This document shows positions 24,282-38,295 of a stretch of DNA of 64,000 bases, piece by piece. Every line of letters starts with the position of its first letter. The first letter of the stretch is position 1. The notes below the pieces were generated by a model. It did not search any database, was not told where the DNA came from, and worked only from the letters and a program-made list of their open reading frames with translations. Origin of the DNA: Hyalangium ruber (lineage in GTDB: Bacteria; Myxococcota; Myxococcia; Myxococcales; Myxococcaceae); assembly GCF_034259325.1 (NCBI RefSeq), contig NZ_JAXIVS010000018.1, positions 62,001-126,000 of the forward strand, written 5' to 3'. Position numbers and translations under genes: made by a program.

Positions 24282-25592
24282 TTACCGAGGCTCCGAGGTC
24301 GCGGGCGGCTTCGGCACGAGGACCGGGTAGTAACAGACGCCTCTCCACTCGTAAGCCACGTCGCTGCACGGTGGCTTCGAGTCTTCCGGCCTTACCCAGC
24401 ACCCGCCGTTGATCTCCACCTCGCGCTTGCACGGGGGACGCGCCTGTCCTGGCAGCGGCTTCTTCGGCATCTCGAGGCTGAGCGCCTTCGGTGTGGGCTC
24501 TGGCCTCTCCACGGGCGCACGGAGCGTGAGCGAATCCTTCGCAAGACCCGCGGTGCCAGCATCCTCCCCTTCCCTCCCAGGATTCTCCGCCCATCGCCAG
24601 CTCGTGGCCCACCACCCACAGAAGGCCAGCACGGCAATGACAGCTACTGCGGCGACAAGTCCCCTCCGCCACATGCGCACGGGACGAGGGGACCCCGTTG
24701 TTTCCCGAGCGGAGCGCTGGAGCATGGGCAGATCCGCCCGACGTCCTGCCGTCTCCGCCGCCTTCTCGAGCGCCGTGGCGACCCGTGCCGCGCTGCCTCG
24801 TGCCGAGGGCTCCTCCGCGAGCATCTGGCGGATGAGCCCCGCCAACTCCGGGTACATGAAGCTCCCTACCTCGGGCTCCACCCCAGGCGCTGGATAGCTC
24901 CCCGTCACCAAGCGGTAGGCCGTCACGCCCAGCGCGTACACGTCATCCGTGGGGCTCGGCTCATAGTGAGCCCCTTGTTTGCGCCAGTGAAGCCACTGGA
25001 AGCGCAGTGCCTCGGGGCTTCGGTACGGAGCCGTTCCCGGAGGCAGCACCTCCCGCGTCAGCGGACGCGCCCCGAGGATGTCGCCCGCCCCGAAGTCCAG
25101 GAGCATGGCCCGCCCATCCTCGGGCCGCACCCGCACGTTGGCTCCCTTTACGTCCCGGTGCAGTCCGCCCACTCCGTGCGTGGCTTCCAACGCCCGCGCC
25201 ACTTGAGCCAGCACCCGCAGCACCTGCCGCGAGGTGCGGTCGCGCCCTTCCGCCCATTCGTACAGCGGCACGCCATGCACCCACTCCATGACGAGGAACG
25301 GGAAAGGACCGGCCGGATGGGCCCACAGCCCTCGGTCCCTCAGGCGTGGCACATGAGGATGCTCGTGGATGCGCGAGAGCAGCTCCACCTCTCGCTCGAA
25401 GCGGGGGTCCATCGGGTGGAGGGCCAACTTCAGCGCACAAGGCTCGGCACCTCCTTCGCCCACACGCTCGACACGGTAGACGGCCCCATATGCGCCCTTC
25501 CCGTGCCACTCCAGCACGCGCCAATCTCCTACCTCCGTCCCGCTGGGGAGGCAGGCAGGTTCCAGCTCGCCCATGGTGCCGTGTGGTGCCAT
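24282..25592 (-). CDS. Membrane-anchored Ser/Thr protein kinase
   Basis: A 436-residue eukaryote-like kinase; ATG at 25592, with an alternative at 25574. Glycine loop GKGAYGAVYR, active Lys in CALKLAL, catalytic HRDVKGAN and metal-binding DFGAGD are all present, so it should be active. A single TM helix (GLVAAVAVIAVLAFCGWW) lies at residues ~310-330. The outer part is short, Pro-rich and has four Cys (CKREVEINGGCW, CSDVAYEWRGVCYYP), a pattern seen in the C-terminal domains of myxobacterial kinases. The 17-bp palindrome at 25617 lies 24 bp upstream of its start. Confidence 0.9.
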   Translation of the reverse strand: MAPHGTMGELEPACLPSGTEVGDWRVLEWHGKGAYGAVYRVERVGEGGAEPCALKLALHPMDPRFEREVELLSRIHEHPHVPRLRDRGLWAHPAGPFPFLVMEWVHGVPLYEWAEGRDRTSRQVLRVLAQVARALEATHGVGGLHRDVKGANVRVRPEDGRAMLLDFGAGDILGARPLTREVLPPGTAPYRSPEALRFQWLHWRKQGAHYEPSPTDDVYALGVTAYRLVTGSYPAPGVEPEVGSFMYPELAGLIRQMLAEEPSARGSAARVATALEKAAETAGRRADLPMLQRSARETTGSPRPVRMWRRGLVAAVAVIAVLAFCGWWATSWRWAENPGREGEDAGTAGLAKDSLTLRAPVERPEPTPKALSLEMPKKPLPGQARPPCKREVEINGGCWVRPEDSKPPCSDVAYEWRGVCYYPVLVPKPPATSEPR

Positions 25593-25616
25593 CCGGGTCC
25601 TTATGCTCTCCTTACC

Positions 25617-25633
25617 CTACCTTGAAGGTAGGC
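25617..25633. promoter_or_regulatory. 17-bp perfect palindrome upstream of the kinase gene
   Basis: CCTACCTT (25617-25624), G, AAGGTAGG (25626-25633). It lies 24 bp upstream of the kinase start and 27 bp downstream of the cytochrome P460 stop, both minus strand. No U-run follows the hairpin, so it is better read as an operator than as a terminator. Confidence 0.4.
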
Positions 25634-25660
25634 AGGTGAGTACCCACTTCAATTCCGAAT

Positions 25661-26152
25661 TCAGGGCAGCGGCGAGGTGACGTAGTCCCTGCCCGAGTCA
25701 TGGCAGCCGTGACAGGTGCCGTGGCCACGACCGTAGTAGTTGTTGGAGTAGTCCGGCCCAAACCCCTCGTAGAAGATCCACGTGTCCTTGCCCGCTCCCT
25801 CGGAGATCTTCACGTCCAGGGCGTGCCCCCGCAGCGTCTTCCCGTCGTTTTCGTACAGCTCCTTCACCAGGATGCTGCCCATCGGATGGGTGGCATTGCC
25901 CGCGCGTAACGAGCCCGTGACGGTGTCGTTGAAGAAGACTCGCACCTTGCTGCCGTGCGGGGCCCGCGTCTCGTGGATGGAAGGCTCGGCGAGCCATTGC
26001 TTGTACCGCCCTTCGCGCACGAAGGCGGTGATGCCTGCCTCGGAGGTGTCGAGTTCCTGGACGACGCCCAGGCCCTCGTCCACCGTCGACGAAGGCCCAC
26101 AGGCGCTGGCGAGCATGAACAGGACGGACAGAGCAGCGGCACGAAGGGGCAT
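25661..26152 (-). CDS. Cytochrome P460-family lipoprotein
   Basis: A 163-residue protein with lipoprotein signal ([19 protein letters not shown]). The mature domain has [20 protein letters not shown] and TWIFYEGFG, the P460/c'-beta signature, and a single haem motif CHGCH near the C-terminus ([14 protein letters not shown]). Such proteins bind haem c and react with hydroxylamine or nitric oxide. This is an ordinary-length member with a lipid anchor. It lies upstream of the kinase gene on the same strand, so they may be co-transcribed. Confidence 0.8.
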   Translation of the reverse strand: MPLRAAALSVLFMLASACGPSSTVDEGLGVVQELDTSEAGITAFVREGRYKQWLAEPSIHETRAPHGSKVRVFFNDTVTGSLRAGNATHPMGSILVKELYENDGKTLRGHALDVKISEGAGKDTWIFYEGFGPDYSNNYYGRGHGTCHGCHDSGRDYVTSPLP

Positions 26153-26253
26153 CGGACATTCCTCTCGGGAGTTGTCCTCATTACGGCGGCAGCCCTCAGC
26201 CGGTTACCAATGAGGCGAGCCCGCAGCGCTCTGGGGCGTTACTTTCGGGCCCC

Positions 26254-27261
<1,008 letters not shown>

Positions 27262-27418
27262 GGCGAGAGCGGCACATGGACGTCCTGGGAGCTGAGCGCC
27301 GGTGTGTGGAAAGCGCTCCTCCACCACACCACGGAGCTTCCCTAAACCCCTTGAGGTGGGCTTCTTTGCCCAACCCTTGGCACCCCGGCTAGCGTGCGGA
27401 CCCGTCAGGTCCCCGCGC

Positions 27419-31084
<3,666 letters not shown>

Positions 31085-31114
31085 GTCCTCAGCCCTCCGT
31101 GGAGGTTCCTCTCC

Positions 31115-33199
31115 TTGCTGCCCCCCGATAAAGCGGTGCGCAGGTTGATCCACCACTTCGAAGAGGTGGGCCCCGCATATGAGGAGATGGAGACCATCCC
31201 CGTGCGGGAGGTGGCCACGGTGCGTGCGCTGGTGGAGGGGCTCTCCTCTCCGGAGTTCCGCGCGCGGCTGGCGTGTGCCCACGCGCTGGGCCGGGCCACG
31301 GTGGAGGAGGACGTGGCGGCCGAGGCCGTCGCACCGCTGCTCGTGGACGAGGAGGAGCTCGTCCAGGCCGCCGCGGGCAAGGCGCTGGGGCAGCTTGCCT
31401 CCCGCACCGAGGCGGCCGTGGCTCCACTGCAGCGGGCGCTCGCGTCCGCTGAACGGGATGTCGTGCGGGACACGCTCCAGGGGCTTCAGGCGGGAGGCGG
31501 CAGTGCCTCCCCGGAGGTCACCGCGCAGGTGCGGGCCCTGGCGCGGGGCGAGGGTCCCCTGCGGCCCCACGACGAGCGCTGGGGCCCCGAGCTCGAACGA
31601 GACGTGGCCCGGGAGGCCTGCCGGGTGCTCTCCCTCTTCCCGGGGGAAGCCACGCGCGAGGCCCTGGAGCGCGCGCTCGACCGCAACGAGGACCTGGACT
31701 GGCAGGTGCGCGAGGCCGCGCTGGACTCGCTGCTGAAGCTGGACCCGAGCGTCCGTCAGTCCCTGGGCGCCATCTTGAACATGGTGCGCCGGCGCAGCCG
31801 TGCCGCGGATGCGCACTCGGCGGCGCACGAGGTGAGCGCCCTGGTGCAGCGGCTGGACCCAACGCGGGTGGACGCGAGCGCGGTGGTGAAGGCGCTCGCG
31901 CGCTGGCCCCTGCCCTCCCATGCGTGGAACGACCCGGCGCCGCTGCTGAGAGACTTCATGCGCCAGCCGACGTTGTCCGCGGAGGCGCTGGCGGAGGTGG
32001 GCGCTGGGCTCGAGGACAAGAGCGCCTCCGTGCGAGCCACGTGCGTGGCGCTGCTGGGCTGGGCTGGGGCGAAGGCGCGGCCATGGCGCAACGACTTGCT
32101 GACCCGGCTGGATGCCGGTGAGCCCCGACTGCGCGCGGCGGCGGCCGAGGCGCTGGGGAGGTTGGGGGACGCCTCTCCTTCCGTGCTCTCCGCCCTGAAG
32201 AAGCACGCGCAGGCACACGCACAGGCAGAGGAGGGCCGTGCGGCACGCGAGGCCCTCGAGCGGCTCGACACGCCAGCCCCCCTGCCCGAGGGAGGAACGG
32301 ACACGGAGGCGGTGATCCGTGCCTACCTGCCCCATGCCCTCTCGGTGGAGGTGCGCGGCCTGACGGTGCTGCGGGAGGACACGTGGTACTTCGCGTGGAA
32401 GCAGGTCCACCAGCCCACGCCCGAGGACGCATGGAGCACGGATGGGGAGCAGGTCGGCCTGGGCGCGCTCCACCTGCCGACCCAGCACCTGGAGACCTCC
32501 GCCCTGCCCTGCCCGCTGCCCGCGCGGCCCACGGGAGCCGCGGGCGCCAAGCGGCGCTTCTCCCTGGAAGCCATGGTGGGCGAAGAGCTGGTGTGCCTGC
32601 TCGAGCGTCCCTTCATGGACAGCGAGGGCTGGGGCACGCGCAACTTCCTGTTCAGCTTCAAGCCTGACTCGGGCGCGTGGTTCCAGTTCCGCCCCTCCCG
32701 CCGTGGAGGGCGGCCAGCGCCCTTGCGTCCTCCCGTGGATGAGCAGGCGGAGGCGCCCGAGCGGACGATCAGCGGAGGGGAGCTGCTCGTCTGGACGGAG
32801 GACGGCCGGGAGCTGGCCCTGCACAGCGACTACACGCCCTACCACCTGGACGACTACGAGGTGGCGCCTCAGGTGCAGGACGCCCAGGCACGACGGCGGT
32901 GCGCGCAGGAGTCCCAGGAGGCGGGCCACACGCTGCAGGTGGATGTCTCGGCCAGCGAGCCCTGGCTCCTGCAGAGCCCTGGGGCAGAGGGAGTCGCCCC
33001 CGTGAAGCTCTATGGGCTGAAGCGCGCGGTACTCGCCCGGGACACGCGCGTGCAGCGCGACGAGCTCCTGGCCCTGCATTGCAGGCGAGCCATCCATGCT
33101 CGGGCCGAAGGCCGGCGCTACGTGGTGCTGGCCCTGGAGCTCTCCCGCCGGAAGAAGCCCTCCCTGCCCGCCCTGGTGGTGTTGGAGCTACCACCGTAA
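31115..33199 (+). CDS. HEAT-repeat protein
   Basis: A 694-residue protein from the TTG at 31115, which has GGAGG 9 bases upstream. The first ~400 residues contain repeated HEAT units such as VRALVEGLSSPEFRARLACA and LVQAAAGKALGQLASRTEAA, forming a helical solenoid for protein-protein binding. The second half lacks obvious repeats and contains a GAKRRFSLEAMVGEELVCLL stretch. It follows the hybrid kinase by 30 bp and may be its partner. Specific function unknown. Confidence 0.8.
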   Translation: MLPPDKAVRRLIHHFEEVGPAYEEMETIPVREVATVRALVEGLSSPEFRARLACAHALGRATVEEDVAAEAVAPLLVDEEELVQAAAGKALGQLASRTEAAVAPLQRALASAERDVVRDTLQGLQAGGGSASPEVTAQVRALARGEGPLRPHDERWGPELERDVAREACRVLSLFPGEATREALERALDRNEDLDWQVREAALDSLLKLDPSVRQSLGAILNMVRRRSRAADAHSAAHEVSALVQRLDPTRVDASAVVKALARWPLPSHAWNDPAPLLRDFMRQPTLSAEALAEVGAGLEDKSASVRATCVALLGWAGAKARPWRNDLLTRLDAGEPRLRAAAAEALGRLGDASPSVLSALKKHAQAHAQAEEGRAAREALERLDTPAPLPEGGTDTEAVIRAYLPHALSVEVRGLTVLREDTWYFAWKQVHQPTPEDAWSTDGEQVGLGALHLPTQHLETSALPCPLPARPTGAAGAKRRFSLEAMVGEELVCLLERPFMDSEGWGTRNFLFSFKPDSGAWFQFRPSRRGGRPAPLRPPVDEQAEAPERTISGGELLVWTEDGRELALHSDYTPYHLDDYEVAPQVQDAQARRRCAQESQEAGHTLQVDVSASEPWLLQSPGAEGVAPVKLYGLKRAVLARDTRVQRDELLALHCRRAIHARAEGRRYVVLALELSRRKKPSLPALVVLELPP

Positions 33200-33269
33200 G
33201 TCCGCTTCACGCTTCTTCACACGCAGATCGGGTTGCGTCAGGCGCACATCCGGTAAGTATTGGAGCGCC

Positions 33270-34484
33270 ATGTCCGTGTCCGTCGCCGTCCGCTTCCTGC
33301 TCTTCTTCTCCATCACGGGCCTCATCAGCGTCCTGGGCCATGTCTACCTGTACCGCCGCATGTTCCGGGACACCTCGGGACACCCCGGCTGGCGCAAGGC
33401 GGGCATCGCCGCCATGGCCTCCCTGTGCCTGCTCATGCTCGGCTCGCGGCTGCTCTCGCGCGTGCTGCCCTCGGACACGGTGCTCGCCCTCGCCACCGTC
33501 GGGTGGACCTGGATGGGCGTGACCACCTACCTGCTCCTGGCCTTCTTCACCCTCGGGGGCCTGCGCGCCCTCTCCCACCTCGTCCACCGCTGGCGCGCCC
33601 GCCCGTCCACCGCCTCCGCTGCCCCCGCGCCCGCTCCGCCTCCCGTCTCCGAGGAGCGCCGCCAGTTCCTCGCCCGCGCCACCGCCGGCGGCGCCCTGCT
33701 CGCCACCAGCGGCTTCGTCGGTTACGGCTCCTGGCGCGCCTTCCACCCTCCCACCGTCACCGAGGTGGCCGTGCGCCTGCCCGGCCTGCCCAAGGCCCTG
33801 GACGGCTTCACCCTCGTGCAGCTCAGCGACATCCACGTGGGCCCCGTCATCCAGCGCCGCTTCATGAATGCCATGGTCGACCAATGCAACGCGCTCAAGC
33901 CGGACCTCGTCTGCATCACCGGCGACCTGGTGGACGGCAGCGTGGACGAGCTGGGCTACTCCGTCGCCGCCCTCGCCAACCTGCGCAGCCGGCACGGCAC
34001 CTTCTTCGTCACCGGCAACCACGAGTACTACTCGGGCGATGAGGAATGGACCGAGGCCCTGAAGGGCATGAGCGTCGACGTGCTGCGCAACCGCCACGTG
34101 CGCATCGGCGAGCCGGGCGCCTCCTTTGATCTCGTGGGCGTGGATGACTGGGCCGCCGCGCGCACCGGCTCTCCGCACCGGTACGACTTGTCCAAGGCCC
34201 TGTCGGGACGGGACCCAGAGCGAGCAGCCGTGCTCCTGGCGCACCAGCCCTCCAACTGGCGCGAGGCCGCCAAGGCGGGCATCGGCCTGCAGCTCTCGGG
34301 GCACACCCACGGCGGCCAGTTCTTCCCCTTCACCCTGGCCATCTCCGCCATCTGGGAGCACGACGCGGGGCTCTTCCAGGAGAACGGACGCCACATCTAT
34401 GTCAGCCGGGGCACTGGCTTCTGGGGCCCTCCGGTCCGCGTGGCCGCGCCTCCGGAGATTGTGAAGGTAACCCTGCTTTCCTGA
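33270..34484 (+). CDS. Metallophosphoesterase with N-terminal membrane domain and Tat-like motif
   Basis: A 404-residue protein from ATG 33270. Three TM helices (residues ~3-22, 44-65, 75-100) precede an ERRQFLARATAGGALLATSG segment (residues 129-148), which looks like a twin-arginine signal of the YkuE kind. The catalytic domain shows the metallophosphatase motifs DIHVG, GDLVDG, GNHEYY and GHTHGGQ. YkuE-type enzymes hydrolyse phosphodiesters at the cell surface. The extra membrane domain in front of the Tat motif is unusual for the simple family members. A TetR gene follows 17 bp later. Confidence 0.9.
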   Translation: MSVSVAVRFLLFFSITGLISVLGHVYLYRRMFRDTSGHPGWRKAGIAAMASLCLLMLGSRLLSRVLPSDTVLALATVGWTWMGVTTYLLLAFFTLGGLRALSHLVHRWRARPSTASAAPAPAPPPVSEERRQFLARATAGGALLATSGFVGYGSWRAFHPPTVTEVAVRLPGLPKALDGFTLVQLSDIHVGPVIQRRFMNAMVDQCNALKPDLVCITGDLVDGSVDELGYSVAALANLRSRHGTFFVTGNHEYYSGDEEWTEALKGMSVDVLRNRHVRIGEPGASFDLVGVDDWAAARTGSPHRYDLSKALSGRDPERAAVLLAHQPSNWREAAKAGIGLQLSGHTHGGQFFPFTLAISAIWEHDAGLFQENGRHIYVSRGTGFWGPPVRVAAPPEIVKVTLLS

Positions 34485-34501
34485 GGTAGGATACCGGAAC
34501 G

Positions 34502-35140
34502 ATGAGGAAGGAACCGGCGAAGCGGGAGATCAAACAGGAGCGCGCGGCACGCACCCGGGTGGAGATCCTCGAAGCGGCCATCACACTGTTCGCCCGACGA
34601 GGCTTCCTGGCCACCACCATGGCGGAGCTGGCCAAGGCCATCCGCATGACGCCCGGCGCGCTCTACTGGCACTTCCCCACCAAGGAAGACTTGCTGCTGG
34701 CGGCCATCGAGGATCTGCACCAGCGCTTCATCAACGAGTTCGCGGACCTGCTGGCCGAGCACCGCAAGCTGACGGCCCGCGAGCAGCTCATCTCGTTCAT
34801 GAACCGCACCCAGCAGTTCCTGCGCTACCACCGCGAGTACGGCATCTTCTTCGGCATGGTCGCCGCCGAGTCCGCCGAGTCCAATGATCGCGTGGCGGAG
34901 ACCATCCGCGAGAAGCTGGAGATCTACGTGCTGGCGGCGGCGAACATCATCCGCTACGGCCAGAAGAAGCAGGAGTTCCGCACCGACATCGACCCGCTGC
35001 ACACCGCGCATGGGATGATGTCCGCGTACGTAGGCTTGCTGCTGCACCAGAACCTCTTCCGCGCCACGGTGGCCTATGATCCCGTGGTGGCCGCGCTCGA
35101 CAAGCTCGTCATCAGCGGCATCACCCCCGGGAAGGGGTAG
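34502..35140 (+). CDS. TetR/AcrR-family regulator
   Basis: A 212-residue regulator. The HTH region is at residues 18-66 (TRVEILEAAITLFARRGF, TTMAELAKAIRMTPGALYWH). The ligand domain is of normal length. It lies 17 bp after the metallophosphoesterase gene and 14 bp before the six-TM kinase gene, so it is probably co-transcribed with both. Confidence 0.95.
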   Translation: MRKEPAKREIKQERAARTRVEILEAAITLFARRGFLATTMAELAKAIRMTPGALYWHFPTKEDLLLAAIEDLHQRFINEFADLLAEHRKLTAREQLISFMNRTQQFLRYHREYGIFFGMVAAESAESNDRVAETIREKLEIYVLAAANIIRYGQKKQEFRTDIDPLHTAHGMMSAYVGLLLHQNLFRATVAYDPVVAALDKLVISGITPGKG

Positions 35141-35154
35141 ACTCGGGCCTCTTC

Positions 35155-36771
35155 ATGGCCACGCCCACGCGCACCTCCGCTGTCTCCAAGTTCCTCTCCA
35201 ATCACCTGCGTCGGGATGCCCAGGCCCGAGAGACTTCCGTCGCCGGCTACATGGCGGGGCTGGCCGCCGCGTGTCTGGTGGCCGTGGGCGCGCTGGGGCC
35301 GTACATCGGCTGGGGGCTGACGCGCTCGCTGCTCGGGCTGGTGGCGGTGCTGTGCCTCTACTACACGGTGCTCTGGCGGGCCCTGCGCGCCGGCTGGTTC
35401 CACCCCGCCATCCACTGGCTCAACGTGGCCATCGAGGTGAGCATCCCCTCGGTGGTGCTGGCCTTCGACTTGCGCTTCCAGGGGCCCACCTACGCGCTCA
35501 CCGCGCCCACGCTCGTCATCTGGGGCACGCTGGTGGTGCTGGCGGCGCTGCGCACCAACCCGAAGCTGGCGCTCATGGCGGGAGCGCTGGCCGGCGGTGA
35601 GTACCTGGCGCTCTACTTCCTCTTCGTCCGGCCGCTGCTGCCCGAGCAGCCGCTGCTCACCCTCACCCCGCCCTTCATCATCATGCGCTCGGTGTTCCTG
35701 CTGAGCTCCGGGGTGGCCACCGCCATCCTCGCCCGGCACTTCATGCGCAAGACGGCCCAGGCGCTGGCGGCGTTGCGTGAGCAGGAAGTCATGGGCAAGT
35801 ACATGCTGCACGAGCGCATCGGCGTGGGCGGCATGGCCGAGGTGTTCCGCGCCACCTACAGCCCCGAGGGCGGCTTCGAGAAGCAGGTGGCCCTCAAGCG
35901 CGTGCTGCCCGGCTTCGCCGATGACATCGAATTCGTCACCCTGTTCCGCCGCGAGGCGGAGCTGTGCTCCATGCTGCACCACCCCAACATCATCCAGGTG
36001 TTCGACCTGGGGCGGCACGGCAACACGTACTTCCTGGCCATGGAGTACGTGGACGGACTGCCGCTGAGCTCACTGCTGCGCGGGCTGGGCTGGCAGGGGC
36101 TGCCGCTGAGCGCCGCCACCTTCCTGGGGGCGGAGCTGGCCTCGGCGCTGGACTACCTGCACCGGCGCACCACCGCCACCGGCGAGCCGCTGCACCTGGT
36201 CCACCGGGACATGAACCCGCCCAACGTGCTGGTGTCCCGCATTGGCGAGGTGAAGCTGTCGGACTTCGGCATCGCCCGCAGCGCCTCGCGCGCGCAGCTC
36301 ACCATGGCCGGCAACGTGCGCGGCAAGCTGGGGTACATGGCCCCCGAGCAGGCCATGGCCCAGTCGATTGATGGGCGCACGGACCTGTTCGCCCTGGGAC
36401 TCACCCTGCACGAGGCCCTCACCGGCCGGCGCGTGCTGACGGGCGAGAACGAGGCGCAGCTGCTGATGGCCGCCGTGGAGCAGCCGATACCGCCGCCCTC
36501 GCACCTGCGCCCGGAGATACCGCCCGAGTTGGACGCGGTGGTGATGCGGCTGCTGGAGCGCGATGTGAACAAGCGCACCCCCACCGGCGCCGAGGCGCGC
36601 GCGCAGCTGCTGGCCCTCACCGGAGCGGTGGCGCCCTTTCCCCAGGGGCAGCTGGAGCTGACCCGCGCCGCGCAGCAGGCCCTGACCCGCGTGCGCCCGA
36701 GCTCGGAGCGGGTGTCCGGTGCGCACCCCCTCACGGACGACCCCACGCAGCTCGAAGCCCGCTCGGGGTGA
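35155..36771 (+). CDS. Ser/Thr protein kinase with N-terminal six-TM sensor domain
   Basis: A 538-residue protein. Six hydrophobic helices lie between residues ~29 and ~205 ([48 protein letters not shown] and others). The kinase domain begins around residue 218 ([20 protein letters not shown]) and contains [19 protein letters not shown] and DFGIARS, so it should be active. Most bacterial Ser/Thr kinases have one helix after the kinase domain; here a multi-helix sensor precedes it, like MASE domains of cyclases. Its stop overlaps a GTG start of the ATP-grasp gene. Confidence 0.95.
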   Translation: MATPTRTSAVSKFLSNHLRRDAQARETSVAGYMAGLAAACLVAVGALGPYIGWGLTRSLLGLVAVLCLYYTVLWRALRAGWFHPAIHWLNVAIEVSIPSVVLAFDLRFQGPTYALTAPTLVIWGTLVVLAALRTNPKLALMAGALAGGEYLALYFLFVRPLLPEQPLLTLTPPFIIMRSVFLLSSGVATAILARHFMRKTAQALAALREQEVMGKYMLHERIGVGGMAEVFRATYSPEGGFEKQVALKRVLPGFADDIEFVTLFRREAELCSMLHHPNIIQVFDLGRHGNTYFLAMEYVDGLPLSSLLRGLGWQGLPLSAATFLGAELASALDYLHRRTTATGEPLHLVHRDMNPPNVLVSRIGEVKLSDFGIARSASRAQLTMAGNVRGKLGYMAPEQAMAQSIDGRTDLFALGLTLHEALTGRRVLTGENEAQLLMAAVEQPIPPPSHLRPEIPPELDAVVMRLLERDVNKRTPTGAEARAQLLALTGAVAPFPQGQLELTRAAQQALTRVRPSSERVSGAHPLTDDPTQLEARSG

Positions 36772-36776
36772 GCCCC

Positions 36777-37625
36777 ATGGATGTCGCCGTCGTCACCTAC
36801 GCGGGCCTGCCCCAGCTCGATGCCTATGATGCGCCGCTGCTGCCCGCCCTGGCGGCGCAGGGACTGGAGGCGCGCATCTGCCTCTGGGACGACCCGGCCA
36901 TCGACTGGAGCGTGCCCAAGGTGGTGTTGATCCGCACCACCTGGGACAGCCACCTGCGGCGCGAGGCCTTCGTGGCCTGGGCCTCGAAGGTTGGCCGCCT
37001 CACCCGGCTCTACAACCCGCCCGAGGTGCTGCGCTGGAACACGCACAAGTCGTACCTGCGCGAGCTGGAGGCCAAGGGCGTCCCCTGCACCCCCACCGTC
37101 TGGGTCCCCCGGGGCGGCACGGTGTCGCTGGAAACGGTGGCCCGCGAGCGCGGCTGGGAGGCGCTGGTGCTCAAGCCGGTGGTGTCCGCCGGTGCGCTGA
37201 AGACGTACCGCTTCGCCCGCGCCGAGTTGCCCCAGGCCCAGGCCCGGCTGGAGGCCCTGGCCGCCGAGAGCGAGGTGATGGTGCAGCCCTACCTCACCGC
37301 CTTCGAGACGGAGGGCGAGCGCGCCTACCTCTTCTTCGACGGGGCCTTCAGCCACTCGGTGCGCCGGCCCCCGGGCCTGGCGGACTCCCCGCGCGCCTTC
37401 GCCAAACCCCACCTCCTCGAGCCCCTCCCCGAGGAGCTCCAACTGTGCGAGCAGGTACTCTCCTCCGTGGGCCAGCCCCTGCTCTATGCCCGGGTGGACG
37501 TCGCCACGGACAACGAGGGCCGCACCCGCCTGCAAGAGCTGGAGGCGACCGAGCCCAGCCTCTTCCTCAGCCTCGACCCGGCGGCCGCGACGCGGCTGGC
37601 CGAGGCCATCCGGCGCAAGCTGTAG
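36777..37625 (+). CDS. ATP-grasp protein
   Basis: A 282-residue protein from ATG 36777; a GTG at 36768 overlaps the previous stop (GTGA) and could couple translation. ATP-grasp features include VLKPVVSAGAL, EVMVQPYL and a C-terminal LQELEATEPSLFL (metal-binding Glu). The N-terminal pre-ATP-grasp part has VVTYAGLPQLDAYD. The layout resembles the D-cycloserine ligase DcsG group, which joins an amino acid to another small molecule; the product here is unknown. It probably shares an operon with the TetR and kinase genes. Confidence 0.85.
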   Translation: MDVAVVTYAGLPQLDAYDAPLLPALAAQGLEARICLWDDPAIDWSVPKVVLIRTTWDSHLRREAFVAWASKVGRLTRLYNPPEVLRWNTHKSYLRELEAKGVPCTPTVWVPRGGTVSLETVARERGWEALVLKPVVSAGALKTYRFARAELPQAQARLEALAAESEVMVQPYLTAFETEGERAYLFFDGAFSHSVRRPPGLADSPRAFAKPHLLEPLPEELQLCEQVLSSVGQPLLYARVDVATDNEGRTRLQELEATEPSLFLSLDPAAATRLAEAIRRKL

Positions 37626-37713
37626 GACGCTTGGCGCCACACTTCGCCCAGTCGTGGACACCTGTGCTCCCTGAGCACTCCTGATCGGGTGAACAGGTGC
37701 TTAAATTTTCCGC

Positions 37714-38268
37714 ATGGCGCGTTCTCTTCTGCTTTCTCTTCTCGTCCGTCAGTCCATGGCCCTCAAGGAGCGGTTCCGGGCCCGCTACCCGCACCCGTGG
37801 CTGGTGTGGGAAGCCGGCGCATGGAACGTGCCGGAAACGGAGCAGCGCCAGAACGTCGCCGCCACGCAGTTCCCCGCGCCGGATCTGCGCGACTGCCTGC
37901 CCGCGGGAGACGCGCTCTGCTTCGAGCTGGTGACGCTGGGGCCGGTGTCCAGCAGCCTGTCGCTGGGCCGCTCCTCGAGCAACGCCCTCGTCATCAACGA
38001 CGCGACCGTCTCGCGCGAGCACCTCGCGCTGCACGGCGCTCCGAACGGCCAGTGGTCCGTGGAGGCGCAGCCCAAGGCGAGCCCGGTGAAGCTGGACGGG
38101 GTGCTGCTGCAGCCGGGCCAGCCCGTGGTGCTCGTGCCGGGCGCGCGGCTGGAGCTGGGAGACGTGCGGCTCACCTTCCATGATCCGGAGGGCTTCTTCC
38201 TCCGCCTCGGCCAGCTCGCCGAGCAGCTCACCGCGCAGATGAACGCCGCCCCCGCACGGGCGGGCTGA
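37714..38268 (+). CDS. FHA-domain protein
   Basis: A 184-residue protein; the ATG at 37714 gives a short hydrophobic lead (MARSLLLSLLVRQS), and ATG 37756 (MALKERFRARYP) is an alternative. The FHA domain occupies residues ~85-165: LGRSSSNALVINDATVSREH contains the conserved GRSxxN and SxxH residues that bind phosphothreonine. Likely reads out Ser/Thr kinase signals; the six-TM kinase is three genes upstream. Confidence 0.9.
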   Translation: MARSLLLSLLVRQSMALKERFRARYPHPWLVWEAGAWNVPETEQRQNVAATQFPAPDLRDCLPAGDALCFELVTLGPVSSSLSLGRSSSNALVINDATVSREHLALHGAPNGQWSVEAQPKASPVKLDGVLLQPGQPVVLVPGARLELGDVRLTFHDPEGFFLRLGQLAEQLTAQMNAAPARAG

Positions 38269-38295
38269 GACGGAGGCCCGCGGTACCGGGGCGGC

